Shown: positions 35,511 through 43,797, numbered from the stretch's first letter. The stretch is 64,000 nt of DNA from Larkinella soli (GCF_003703975.1 NZ_QTJY01000023.1:19687-83686); one strand, 5' to 3'. Made by a program: numbers and translations. Notes: a model not told the origin generated them from the sequence alone.

Positions 35511-36035
35511 ATGAAAAAAGTACTCCTCTCCCTCCTGGCACTCGTGTGCCTGACTGCCGCCTGTAAAAAGGACGCCGACACCATCGACCCCGCCATCCAG
35601 AGCAAAACGCCGGAAGAAGCTGTCGGAAAATGGATGTACGGCACGTTCTCGATGAGTAACTTCTGGACCTACGACGGCAAATACGGCGGAAAGCCCTATG
35701 AACAGGCCCTCGTGCTGGATTTCAAGGCTAACGGAACGTATGAGCAGTATATCATCAACGCGGTTACGAGTTACAACTGCAAAACGGAAGCCTTCACCTA
35801 CATGAAAGGAAAGGTGAAGTTCGATGAGGAGGCCGGAACCTTCACCCTCACGCCCACCGAGGGCAATTACCGGGGCTTCTACTCCTGCTATCCCAGCCAA
35901 AACTTCAAACGGGATGCCCGCAAAGACGAACTCAGGCAGGAAACGTTCTATTACGAAACGGACGGAGGCCGGGGCGTTCATATCTCGACCGGCGGCAATC
36001 AGAAAGGTTATTACCTGAAAGGAACCGACTGGTAA
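35511..36035 (+). CDS. Small lipoprotein of unknown function
   Basis: A 174-residue protein with a lipoprotein signal (LTAAC, Cys18) followed by KKDAD. The mature domain is β-rich (VGKWMYGTFSMSNFWTYDG, LVLDFKANGTYEQYI, GKVKFDEEAGTFTLTPTEG), like lipocalin/DUF-type Bacteroidota lipoproteins. Four Cys may not all be paired. The predicted location is the periplasm or outer membrane. The function is not recognised. It is monocistronic and is followed by a strong hairpin. Confidence 0.8.
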   Translation: MKKVLLSLLALVCLTAACKKDADTIDPAIQSKTPEEAVGKWMYGTFSMSNFWTYDGKYGGKPYEQALVLDFKANGTYEQYIINAVTSYNCKTEAFTYMKGKVKFDEEAGTFTLTPTEGNYRGFYSCYPSQNFKRDARKDELRQETFYYETDGGRGVHISTGGNQKGYYLKGTDW

Positions 36036-36048
36036 AAACCGGCCGACT

Positions 36049-36076
36049 GAAGAACCCCCGGAGCCGGGGGTTCTTC
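36049..36076. terminator. Hairpin between convergent genes
   Basis: A 13-bp perfect stem, GAAGAACCCCCGG and its complement, with a 2-base gap, between the lipoprotein gene (+) and the haloperoxidase gene (-). There is no long T-tract, so it may act as a structural end on both strands. Confidence 0.65.
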
Positions 36077-36088
36077 ATCATGATGCGG

Positions 36089-37501
36089 TCACATGGTTTT
36101 TTTCCATGGCAGGGCATTCACGTTCCGCCCGATTTTCCGGCCCTCCCGCAGTCCGGTTTCGTTATCCTGCCGTGTATGAATACCGCCCAGGAAACGGGAT
36201 AGGGCCGATTCCTCAGCGGCCTCCCAGAACGAACTGAAAGACCGGGCTTTCAAGTCGATATTTCGTTTCGGGTCCCGCACCCGGCTGACGTGGGAATCGT
36301 CGGTAAAGGCGAACGATTCTCCGTACAGATCCGTCAGCACCGTGGCCGTGGCTGCCGACTGGGTGGCGTGTCCGGAAGGAAAGCCGGGAAAAGGCGGAGC
36401 CGGCCAGAAAGGAACCCAGGCGGGGTCGATGGCCCGGCGGACGAAGGTATACGGCCGCTCGTTGTTGAAGGTATATTTGCATTTCCAGCAAAGGGTGAAG
36501 GCATCGGATACGGCAAGGCCGGTCCGGGCGAGCGTCTCGGCGGCTTTGGCCAGATCGGCCCGGGCGGTTTGGATGGCGATGCGGGCCAGACTATAGGAGT
36601 GGCCCGGGGGCGTAAATGTTTCGCCCGGATCGTCGGCCCACCAGACCGCTATTTCTTTTTCGGACTGCGTCAGGGACTTGTTTTTGGTATACACCTCCAG
36701 ATATTGGGCAAAATACTGGGATTTGACGTCGGTCGAAGCAGTCAGCGGCTGGGGCATAGGCATAGCGGAGTTGGCTCCCACCAGAGTCCGGTTTTTGCCC
36801 CAGAACGGCTGCATGGGAAATTTTCTGCCGTTTTCGGTCGGCTGCCAGCATCCGTTGCAGACCGGCACCGTATAGTTTTCCGGAAAATTTCGGGTGTACC
36901 CTTCGTGTCCTCCGTCGGTTCTGGACCATTCGAAGATGGCCTGGGCGACCTGTTTTCCGAAGGAAACCGACCGCTCTATTTCCTCTTTTTCACCTTCTCC
37001 CTGAAAGCGGGTCAGGAGAGTCCGTTCCAGCGAGTCGATCTTACTTTTATTTCGGGCATCGGTGCTGGCAAACAGGGAGCGCAGGATTTCGGCTTCGGCC
37101 GCGTTGCCGGCAGCCGCCCAGTGATACCCGGTTTTCGGATCGGCCTGTGGGAGACTGTTCAGATCCGGCAGCTGCCCTACCAGCGACCGGTGGGTCGGCG
37201 AGCCCGCTACGACGGCTTCGTACAGAGCCAGTCCGCCGTAGGCCAGCGAGCGTGATGCGACCGGCGGGGTAAAACCGGGCGTGTTCCGGATCAGATACAA
37301 CTGCATGGCCGACCACTGGAGGGCTACATCCGGTTCAAACTGGTCGCTTGTTTTGACAGAGGGGCTTATCACCTCCTGTTCCTTTCCCTGACAACTGCTG
37401 AGATAAATCAGGAAAAGGAGCCAGAAGCATCTATTATTTGCTTTGGCAAGCAATTTAAAGGAGATGTTTTTTTCTGATGGGAGAAATGTCACAGCTTTCA
37501 T
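36089..37501 (-). CDS. Vanadium-dependent haloperoxidase / PAP2-superfamily lipoprotein
   Basis: A 470-residue protein. The N-terminus has a lipoprotein-like signal (LIYLSSC, Cys37). The three PAP2/vanadate-pocket blocks are present: KYTFNNERPYTF, FPSGHATQSAA and SRFLGGIHTRQD (His as nucleophile). These fit the vanadium-dependent haloperoxidase group found in many Bacteroidota. It may oxidise halides with peroxide or act as a phosphatase; sequence alone does not decide. Longer in-frame starts reach into the dnaG promoter and were rejected. It is divergent from dnaG. Confidence 0.85.
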   Translation of the reverse strand: MKAVTFLPSEKNISFKLLAKANNRCFWLLFLIYLSSCQGKEQEVISPSVKTSDQFEPDVALQWSAMQLYLIRNTPGFTPPVASRSLAYGGLALYEAVVAGSPTHRSLVGQLPDLNSLPQADPKTGYHWAAAGNAAEAEILRSLFASTDARNKSKIDSLERTLLTRFQGEGEKEEIERSVSFGKQVAQAIFEWSRTDGGHEGYTRNFPENYTVPVCNGCWQPTENGRKFPMQPFWGKNRTLVGANSAMPMPQPLTASTDVKSQYFAQYLEVYTKNKSLTQSEKEIAVWWADDPGETFTPPGHSYSLARIAIQTARADLAKAAETLARTGLAVSDAFTLCWKCKYTFNNERPYTFVRRAIDPAWVPFWPAPPFPGFPSGHATQSAATATVLTDLYGESFAFTDDSHVSRVRDPKRNIDLKARSFSSFWEAAEESALSRFLGGIHTRQDNETGLREGRKIGRNVNALPWKKTM

Positions 37502-37546
37502 GGCCTGGAAAAGTGATTGATTGTCTTTTCGCAATGAGCAAAAACG

Positions 37547-37578
37547 TTGCCAAAACCGGGGGGAGTTATGTACCTTTG
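37547..37578 (+). promoter_or_regulatory. dnaG promoter, apparently leaderless
   Basis: TTG at 37547-37549, 21 bases, then TACCTTTG at 37571-37578. Both match the Bacteroidota -33/-7 pattern. The family-typical dnaG ATG is at 37583, only five bases after the -7 box, so transcription should begin at or next to the start codon. Confidence 0.65.
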
Positions 37579-37582
37579 GCTT

Positions 37583-39574
37583 ATGCGCATCCCACAGGAA
37601 ACCATCGATCGCATCCGTCAGTCGGCGGATATTATTGACATCGTCAGTGATTATGTTTCCCTGAAGAAACGGGGACAAAACTGGATCGCCTGCTGCCCGT
37701 TTCACAATGAAAAAACGCCCTCGTTCAACGTTTCTCCCTCCCGGCAGATTTACAAGTGCTTCGGCTGCGGTAAGGCGGGTGATCCGGTGCGGTTCATCAT
37801 GGACATTGAAAACGTGAGTTACCCGGAAGCCCTCCGGCACCTTGCGAAGAAATACGGCATCGAGGTCGAGGAGGAGCAGCTGACGCCGGATGAACTGATC
37901 CGGCAGAACGAGCGGGAAAGTTTGTTTATCGTCCTGAACTTTGCCAAAGAATATTATCGGACCCAACTTCTTGAAACGGAGGATGGGCGCAGCATCGGTT
38001 TAAGCTATTTCCGGGAACGCGGTTTTCTGGACCAGACCCTTCAGGCCTTTGAACTGGGTTTCAGCCCGGATCAATGGGACGGACTGCTTCAGGAAGCCAC
38101 CCGCCGGGGATACCGCACCGAACTTCTGGAAAAAGCCGGCCTTATTCTGACGAAGGAGGGCGGCAGCGGTAAACCCTATGACCGTTTCCGGGGGCGGGTC
38201 ATCTTCCCGATCCATAACGTATCCGGGCGGGTCATTGCGTTTGGAGCCCGGATTCTGAAGGCCGATAAAAACCAGCCCAAATACCTGAACTCGCCCGAAA
38301 CGGAGGTTTACCACAAAAGCCAGGTGCTGTATGGCATCTTCCAGGCGAAAAATGCAATCCGTCAGGAGGATGTCTGTTACCTGACCGAAGGCTATACCGA
38401 CGTAATTTCGCTCCATCAGGCCGGAATCAAAAATGTGGTCGCTTCCTCCGGGACTTCGCTCACGATCGAGCAGATCCGGATGATCAGCCGGTTTACGCAG
38501 AACATTACCATTCTGTACGACGGGGATGCAGCCGGGATTAAAGCCGCCTTGCGCGGGCTGGACATGGTGCTGGAGGAAGGCATGAACGTCAGTGTCGCCA
38601 CCTTCCCGGACGGCGAGGACCCCGACAGTTACGTGCGAAAGATGGGCGCGGAAGTGTTCAGGCAGCACCTAAGCCACCATACGAACGATTTTATCACCTT
38701 CAAAACCGATATTCTTTTAAAGGATGCGGGAGACAATCCGTTCAAACGGGCGGAAGTGATTTCCGAGATGGTCCAGAGCATTTCCAAAATGCCTGATCCC
38801 ATCAAACGTCAGGTGTTTTTTCAGAAAACTGCCCGCCGGCTTCAGGTGGATGAGCAAACGCTGATTTCGGAAAGCAACCGGCTGGTGCTGAAAAACCTGG
38901 AGCGACCCCAGGAACGTCGGTCTGCGCCGGCCTCCCCGCGACCGGGACAGGGTCCGGAGCCCCCGCCGAACGAACTGACGGAGATCCTGAACGATTTTTC
39001 CTCGGCGGACCCGTATGAGGCCCCCGTACCGGAAAAACCGGTTACCAGACTTAAATCCCGGACGCCCCTGGCTTTTCAGGAGGAAGAATGCATCCGGATT
39101 CTGATCAATTACGGAGGTTATGAACTGGAGCCGGATATCTCCGTCTGCCATTACATGCTGAGCGAACTGGGGGCTATGGAATTTACCACACCGGTTCTCA
39201 GGGAGATGCTGAATGAGATCCGGCAGGGCTTTCTGACCAGCGAAATCCGGACAGCAGATTACTTCCTGAATCACCCCAACCAGGATTTTCAGCTTCTGGC
39301 CATCGACATGGTGACCGTTCGGTACCAGTTAAGCGAAAACTGGGAAAAACACGAGATCTACGTACCGACGGAAGCCGATAAACTGGCGGATGCCGCCTTT
39401 ACCAATATATTGAGGCTGAAGAAACTGGTAGCCGAGCAGCGGATGAGTGAAATAAAGCTTCAGATCGGCCAGGCGCAGGAGCCGGAGGAGTGCGACCGGC
39501 TTATGCTGGAGTATATGCACTATAAGAAGGTAGATATTGAAATCGGCGGGTTGCTGGGAACCGTGATTTCATAA
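37583..39574 (+). CDS. dnaG: DNA primase
   Basis: A 663-residue primase. The zinc-binding domain has C38-x2-H41-x17-C59-x2-C62. The catalytic N-domain (EAPxxxxxG-like GRVIFPIHNVSGRVIAFGAR) and the TOPRIM core (CYLTEGYTDVISLHQAG, ILYDGDAAGIKAAL) follow. The C-terminal region binds the replicative helicase. Start chosen at MRIPQETIDRIR, the standard DnaG N-terminus; an in-frame start 12 residues earlier would contain the promoter box. It makes RNA primers at the replication fork. No rpsU or rpoD is adjacent. Confidence 0.95.
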   Translation: MRIPQETIDRIRQSADIIDIVSDYVSLKKRGQNWIACCPFHNEKTPSFNVSPSRQIYKCFGCGKAGDPVRFIMDIENVSYPEALRHLAKKYGIEVEEEQLTPDELIRQNERESLFIVLNFAKEYYRTQLLETEDGRSIGLSYFRERGFLDQTLQAFELGFSPDQWDGLLQEATRRGYRTELLEKAGLILTKEGGSGKPYDRFRGRVIFPIHNVSGRVIAFGARILKADKNQPKYLNSPETEVYHKSQVLYGIFQAKNAIRQEDVCYLTEGYTDVISLHQAGIKNVVASSGTSLTIEQIRMISRFTQNITILYDGDAAGIKAALRGLDMVLEEGMNVSVATFPDGEDPDSYVRKMGAEVFRQHLSHHTNDFITFKTDILLKDAGDNPFKRAEVISEMVQSISKMPDPIKRQVFFQKTARRLQVDEQTLISESNRLVLKNLERPQERRSAPASPRPGQGPEPPPNELTEILNDFSSADPYEAPVPEKPVTRLKSRTPLAFQEEECIRILINYGGYELEPDISVCHYMLSELGAMEFTTPVLREMLNEIRQGFLTSEIRTADYFLNHPNQDFQLLAIDMVTVRYQLSENWEKHEIYVPTEADKLADAAFTNILRLKKLVAEQRMSEIKLQIGQAQEPEECDRLMLEYMHYKKVDIEIGGLLGTVIS

Positions 39575-39577
39575 AAA

Positions 39578-39648
39578 ATGAACAATGAATAAGCAAAAGG
39601 AAGAAAGGGCATGGAATACCGCATTCTTACGGCTTATTCATTGTTCAT
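39578..39648. repeat. 17-bp perfect inverted repeat downstream of dnaG
   Basis: ATGAACAATGAATAAGC (39578-39594) and its exact complement (39632-39648), separated by 37 bases. It may end the dnaG transcript or be a copy of a dispersed intergenic repeat. It does not flank the adjacent transposase-like gene, so it is not an obvious insertion-sequence end pair. Confidence 0.65.
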
Positions 39649-39687
39649 GACGTATAAATCGTTGAATAAATCAGAAGTGATCGTACG

Positions 39688-40113
39688 TCAGGCAGCTAAG
39701 CTGTCCATTCTGGAGATTTTCTTTACAAAACGACGCAGAGTATCCTGACTTATAGGCTTCGGCAGCTGGTGATTGATTTGCTGCAGAACCTGACGGGGCT
39801 CTTTGGGAAAGCTCATAAGGGCCTGCATTACCTTTTCGACGTGCTGTTTGTCGGCAGGATTCAGCTTCGGTTTCAGGCCACGGCCCGGTTTATCCTGAAG
39901 CCCCTGCAGGCCACCTTTTTGCCAGCGGTTCATCCAATTGTAGATGCTCCGACGATCTACACTGAACATTTCCATCAGTTCGCTGACGGTTAATCCATAG
40001 TAGCTGTAAAGAACACATTGGCAACGCTTCTTTAAAACGTTGTTCTGGCTTTCACGAATCGTCTGCCGGAGCAGGTCAACTTCTTGTACGGTTAAATTTT
40101 TGATGTTCCGCAT
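39688..40113 (-). CDS. Orphan helix-turn-helix protein (IS630-type transposase N-terminal part)
   Basis: A 141-residue protein with a helix-turn-helix region (about 40-75: YGLTVSELMEMFSVDRRSIYNWMNRWQ) followed by GLQGLQDKPGRGLKPKL and a second winged segment. This is the N-terminal layout of IS630-family transposases. The DDE catalytic domain is absent; only 113 bp separate its stop from dnaG. It is either a remnant or a repurposed DNA-binding protein. It is divergent from the LuxR gene across a 321-bp region containing a site array it could bind (inference). Confidence 0.75.
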   Translation of the reverse strand: MRNIKNLTVQEVDLLRQTIRESQNNVLKKRCQCVLYSYYGLTVSELMEMFSVDRRSIYNWMNRWQKGGLQGLQDKPGRGLKPKLNPADKQHVEKVMQALMSFPKEPRQVLQQINHQLPKPISQDTLRRFVKKISRMDSLAA

Positions 40114-40434
40114 CGCTTTAAATTGTTATGCCCTTAGGTAGTGTCTTTAGCGTATGTTCGTCCAAATCGACAAACGAAACTACAGCGGCAAAGAATATGC
40201 ACAAAATCACTTTGCGCGAAATGACCATTTTTATGTGCGAAATCACCAATTTCATTTCAAACGGCGGTAAAAATATTTTACCTCTTCTGAAGGGTCATTT
40301 CAGGCAAAAAACAGGGTTATTTCAGACGTTTTTGGTGATTTCACGCATAAAATTGGTGATTTCACGCAGATTCCCCGGCTTAGTTGGGCCCTTTAATTGT
40401 AGCTTTAAATCGTATGGCTACTTAAAAATGATGT
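40114..40434. promoter_or_regulatory. Divergent control region with iteron-like site array
   Basis: Six copies of a 13-bp motif, read on one strand as GCSTGAAATSACC-like. Two are in plus orientation (40216-40226 GCGAAATGACC, 40237-40247 GCGAAATCACC). Four are in reverse (GGTCATTTCAGGC from 40293, GGTTATTTCAGAC from 40315, GGTGATTTCACGC from 40334 and 40355). Start-to-start steps are 21, 22, 19 and 21 bp, close to two DNA turns. A perfect palindrome, GGTAAAA-ATA-TTTTACC, lies between the two groups (40266-40282). No clear -7 box was found. Confidence 0.7.
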
Positions 40435-41133
40435 ATGAACTCTTCGAACGAAAATCAGAAACCTGCCGCCCCTTCGTTCTCAATCCGGCGAAAAGATTTT
40501 TCAATTTTGGTAGCACAATCGGAGCTTTTCACCTGCGAGGTATTGTGCCAGTTATTAAAACAACAGGGATACAATGTAGTTGGGAAAGCCGTGGAACTGG
40601 AGGATACGCTCCAGCAGATCCGGGTCAAGCAGCCGCAGTGTGTCATTCTGGAGTCGGAGATTTCGGGCCGAAGAAGCGTGGATATCGTGCAGCAGGTTCG
40701 ATCTGATAACGAACGAACCAAATTTATTCTGTATACCAGCAAACCTGATCTAAAGCTGGTAGCCAATGCCATGCAGCAGGGCTTTTACGGCTTCCTGTAT
40801 GCCAATGACGGCCTGGATGAACTGTATAAATGTTTCCAGACTATCAGCACGGGCGGATACTACTACAGTTCGGGCTTTCTGCTGCTGCTGAAGAATTACG
40901 GAATGAATGTCATCAATGAGGAAACCAAAAGGCAGCTTTCGCGCCTGAGCAGTCGGGAAACGGAGATATTAAGACTGGTTGCGGATGGAAATCCCGGACA
41001 TGAAATTGCCGACCAGCTGCACATCAGTTATCGGACACTGGCCAATCATAAAACGAATATTGCCCAGAAACTGGGTCTTGACAGTTGCCGGCATCTGGCC
41101 CGGTTTGGGATCGGGGTCAGAGATTATTTGTAA
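40435..41133 (+). CDS. LuxR/NarL-type regulator with degenerate receiver domain
   Basis: A 232-residue two-domain protein. Residues about 22-140 have the receiver layout, and residues about 165-228 carry a LuxR helix-turn-helix (LSSRETEILRLVADGNPGHEIADQL, then SYRTLANHKTNIAQKLG). The phosphorylation pocket is lost: the acidic pair is Gln28-Ser29 (LVAQSELF), the acceptor Asp position is Glu73 (VILESEIS), and the conserved Lys is Ala123 (FLYANDG). It is therefore probably phosphorylation-independent, or locked in an active-like form by the Glu. It faces the site array at 40216-40367 and lies in the A+T-richer accessory patch. Confidence 0.87.
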   Translation: MNSSNENQKPAAPSFSIRRKDFSILVAQSELFTCEVLCQLLKQQGYNVVGKAVELEDTLQQIRVKQPQCVILESEISGRRSVDIVQQVRSDNERTKFILYTSKPDLKLVANAMQQGFYGFLYANDGLDELYKCFQTISTGGYYYSSGFLLLLKNYGMNVINEETKRQLSRLSSRETEILRLVADGNPGHEIADQLHISYRTLANHKTNIAQKLGLDSCRHLARFGIGVRDYL

Positions 41134-41208
41134 TCAGTGAGTAGAAAATAAAGCAGGGACCGTTTGATCGTAAATCAGAACGGTCCCTGCTATCGGAATG
41201 GATAGTAA

Positions 41209-42177
41209 TTACTTTTGGGGGGTCAGATCATCCTCCTGAACGGAGAAGCGAACCAGACGGTTTTTAAATTCCTGCAATCGGGCGCGGGGCATTTCGTTTT
41301 CGTCCGCTTTGGGCGTCTGCATCCGGATGATATATTTTCCGTTTTCCCAATAGGAGTAGCTTGCTACAAAACTAAGGTTGATGATGCAGTTGCGTTTGGT
41401 CCGGAAAAAGAATTCCGGATTCAACTCATTCTCGAGTTCATTCAACGTTTTAGTAATGGCAAATCGCCCGGCCGGGTGAACGGCAAAATAATTCCGGTCT
41501 TCCGTTTCGAACCAGTAGCACTCCTGAACGGCCAGGATGGTTTCACCCTGGTTGTTTTTGACCTTTAGGTGGGTTAAGAACTGCCCGGTTTCAGGACTGG
41601 GCGTCAGGGCTTCGAACGGCTTGGGTTCTCCGCCCCGCTTTCTGATCCGGCGTTGTTCCAGAATGTCGGCCAGGAGCGAAGCGTTGACCGACCCATAACC
41701 CATGATCAGAATAGGAATCAGATACAGGAAATAAATTCTGGCGGTATAGGTTTCCTGAATATGAGTGCTGAAGTAAGCATGAAAGTCGTAATTGGGAAAC
41801 TCAACCAGCAGGTACCGGATGGTCTGGGTAATCGGGTTGAACAGGAAAAAAGCGGTCAGCATGACCGGCAGAATCTTAAGCTGATATGTCAGAATGTTTC
41901 TGGGGGTCAGTTCAAGCTTCTTCAACCGGCAGATGTCATGATAGATATTTAGTAAGGAAAGCAGAATAACCAGCGTGGAAATTTCGGGCAGGAGGGCTCC
42001 CCGGAGCAGAATCCATAAATAGCCGAGGATTCCACCGAATTCCTTAATAATATTCAGTTTTTTCTCAAAGGCAAACAGCCAGCTGAAAGCTTCGAACGTC
42101 AGCACTGCCAGAAGCAGCACGCTCAAGCTCCTGAATGGCCGCTTTACATACTTCAGATTTAGCAGAACTTCAGTCAT
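41209..42177 (-). CDS. Membrane-bound LytTR transcription regulator
   Basis: A 322-residue protein with four hydrophobic membrane stretches (about 18-38, 50-80, 105-128 and 145-170) and a C-terminal LytTR DNA-binding domain (about 205-310). The LytTR part reads VQECYWFETEDRNYFAVH, then TKTLNELENELNPEFFFRTKRNCIINLSFV, as in LytTR/AlgR-type domains. There is no receiver domain, so it may sense a membrane or extracellular cue directly. It is convergent with the LuxR gene and divergent from the peptide/acyltransferase pair, with a 236-bp shared region. LytTR proteins bind pairs of direct repeats about 21 bp apart, like the array at 40.2-40.4 kb. Confidence 0.87.
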   Translation of the reverse strand: MTEVLLNLKYVKRPFRSLSVLLLAVLTFEAFSWLFAFEKKLNIIKEFGGILGYLWILLRGALLPEISTLVILLSLLNIYHDICRLKKLELTPRNILTYQLKILPVMLTAFFLFNPITQTIRYLLVEFPNYDFHAYFSTHIQETYTARIYFLYLIPILIMGYGSVNASLLADILEQRRIRKRGGEPKPFEALTPSPETGQFLTHLKVKNNQGETILAVQECYWFETEDRNYFAVHPAGRFAITKTLNELENELNPEFFFRTKRNCIINLSFVASYSYWENGKYIIRMQTPKADENEMPRARLQEFKNRLVRFSVQEDDLTPQK

Positions 42178-42413
42178 TGCTAAATGGATAATTAGACTTC
42201 AAAATCGCTTCCCTTCTGTGAATTCCCCGATTTATCGAACAATAATAGTAAATAGTTACTAAACCGGCAAAAATTTTTAGACAAAATTTGCCATTTCCCC
42301 GCCAGTGACGATAGGGTAATTTTGTATCAGTCAATCGGCAATATAATCCCGGGCTAAAACGACCGATGGCTGTCAGACAATTTACCAACCAATTCTAACA
42401 TCTATCTATCGTC
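42178..42413. promoter_or_regulatory. Control region between LytTR and peptide genes
   Basis: An A+T-rich spacer. TAATTTTG at 42317-42324 fits the -7 box for the plus-strand peptide gene, about 90 bases before its ATG; the nearest TTG upstream (42288) is 26 bases away, which is long. GGCAAA at 42266-42271 and TTTGCC at about 42287-42292 form an inverted repeat. No minus-strand promoter was recognised. Confidence 0.45.
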
Positions 42414-42611
42414 ATGAAAAAGACCTTCATTATCAACTCCGCTAAGCAACTGTTGGATTCAGCTTCTTCAAACCTGAACATCACGGCCAAGAACGAATCC
42501 ACTACGATTTTCCAACTGAAAGCCGGTACCGGAAAAACCGTATGCTGCGAGTGGGTTCCCCAATTCCTGGGAATGAAGAAGGACGGCCTGGATCAACTGG
42601 TGCTTTCCTGA
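42414..42611 (+). CDS. Short peptide, candidate precursor of a modified peptide
   Basis: A 65-residue protein, MKKTFIINSAKQLL at the start. It has no clear secretion signal, a polar middle, and a C-terminal half with adjacent cysteines (Cys44-Cys45), Trp47 and several Lys. I recognise no family. It starts 37 bp before the acyltransferase-like gene ends its spacer and is in the same orientation, so the two are probably co-transcribed. A leader-plus-core layout (polar helical N-terminus, Ser/Thr/Cys-rich remainder) fits RiPP precursors. That is an inference from layout and from the PqqD-like domain in the neighbour. It could instead be a small regulator or structural peptide. Confidence 0.65.
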   Translation: MKKTFIINSAKQLLDSASSNLNITAKNESTTIFQLKAGTGKTVCCEWVPQFLGMKKDGLDQLVLS

Positions 42612-42648
42612 ATGAACTGAACTCCTCTTTCATAATCCTATTTCAACC

Positions 42649-43782
42649 ATGAGTAACTTCGTGCATCGCTATCAACGGGAACTCGAACGCTGCCGACAGC
42701 GGTTCGAATCTCTCGACCTCAGGAAGGAAAAAGGGTACCTTTTCAAATTTACGACGTTCTCGGCAAACATCCAGAACATTTTACCTGAAATTCCTATTGA
42801 TAAGCACGAAGGTCTCTTTCAGGAGTTGCTGCTCCAGCAGGTGTATACCACCTTCGACCAACAGTTTTTGAGCGCAAACGACCTGCTTCAAACTAAAGGG
42901 CCGATCCGGGACCTGATTCAAAGCCGGCGCCCTCACATCTATTGCACTTTCCATCTTGGTTCTTACCGCCTGCTGACCAGTTACTTATATCGCAACGGCC
43001 TCGACCTTGCCTTACTGGTCAGCAGCGGAACGAACCAGGGACAGGGGAAAGAAATCTGGGAGACGATCCGGGGATTGCAGAAAAAGCATAAACTGACCAA
43101 TTCCTTCCAGATTCTGGAAGCGGAGCAATCTTCTTCAACTCTTCAGATTATACGTGAACTGAAAGCAGGAACGTCATTGGTCATCTTCATTGACGGGCTG
43201 ACGAGTACGACCGGGGTTAACCGCCAGGAAGACAAGGAAATCCAGATTCGCTTCGGGTCCCAGAACCTCTGGGCCCGCAAAGGGGTCGGTTTTCTCTCCT
43301 ATGTTACTCAAACTCCGATTGTTCCGGTTATCAGTCACCGGGAGAGAAATTTGAATAATGTCCTGTCATTTCTTGATCCGATCGTTCCCAAAGCCGGCGT
43401 CGATCGCGAAACTTACTGCCGGCTGAGCCTCCAGTCTCTCTACGATTCCTTCTGGAAGTTCCTGAACCGGTATCCGGGCCAGTGGGAAGGCTGGAATTAC
43501 ATCCACCGGTTTCTGGACCAGCAACAGCTGGAACAACAGACCGATTATTGCCCCTCTCCGCCGGCCCGCGCCAGAAAACGGGTGGCCTTCAACCAGGAGA
43601 GGTATACACTCTGCGATCTGGAAGATGCACCGATCCTCTTCGACCGCCGGTTGTATGTAACGTATGAAATTTCGCCGGATCTCCGGGATTTCCTGCTCCA
43701 GCTGAGCAGTATCGAAGACCCGGAAGAGGTACTTGGCACGGAAATGTTTCTGGACCTACTGTCCAAACAGATCATTGCCTGA
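42649..43782 (+). CDS. LpxL-type acyltransferase-fold protein with PqqD-like C-terminal domain
   Basis: A 377-residue protein in two parts. Residues about 60-290 follow the lysophospholipid/lipid A acyltransferase pattern: FHLGSYRLL (His102) in place of HFGNWELL, VIFIDG (178-183), RFGSQNLWARKGVGFLSYVTQ and PIVPVISH. The HX4D/E acid is Arg107, so the classic catalytic dyad is broken. Residues about 316-377 (RYTLCDLEDAPILFDRRLYV, SPDLRDFLLQL, MFLDLLSKQII) resemble the PqqD-like peptide-recognition domain of RiPP enzymes. It follows the 65-residue peptide gene by 37 bp and is closed by a strong terminator. Function not known; peptide binding and modification is proposed. Confidence 0.7.
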   Translation: MSNFVHRYQRELERCRQRFESLDLRKEKGYLFKFTTFSANIQNILPEIPIDKHEGLFQELLLQQVYTTFDQQFLSANDLLQTKGPIRDLIQSRRPHIYCTFHLGSYRLLTSYLYRNGLDLALLVSSGTNQGQGKEIWETIRGLQKKHKLTNSFQILEAEQSSSTLQIIRELKAGTSLVIFIDGLTSTTGVNRQEDKEIQIRFGSQNLWARKGVGFLSYVTQTPIVPVISHRERNLNNVLSFLDPIVPKAGVDRETYCRLSLQSLYDSFWKFLNRYPGQWEGWNYIHRFLDQQQLEQQTDYCPSPPARARKRVAFNQERYTLCDLEDAPILFDRRLYVTYEISPDLRDFLLQLSSIEDPEEVLGTEMFLDLLSKQIIA

Positions 43783-43797
43783 GACGATATCGTATTA

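Noticed and set aside
39578..39648. Inverted repeat considered as insertion-sequence ends for the adjacent transposase-like gene
   Set aside because: Both arms lie on the same side of the gene, so they do not flank an element.
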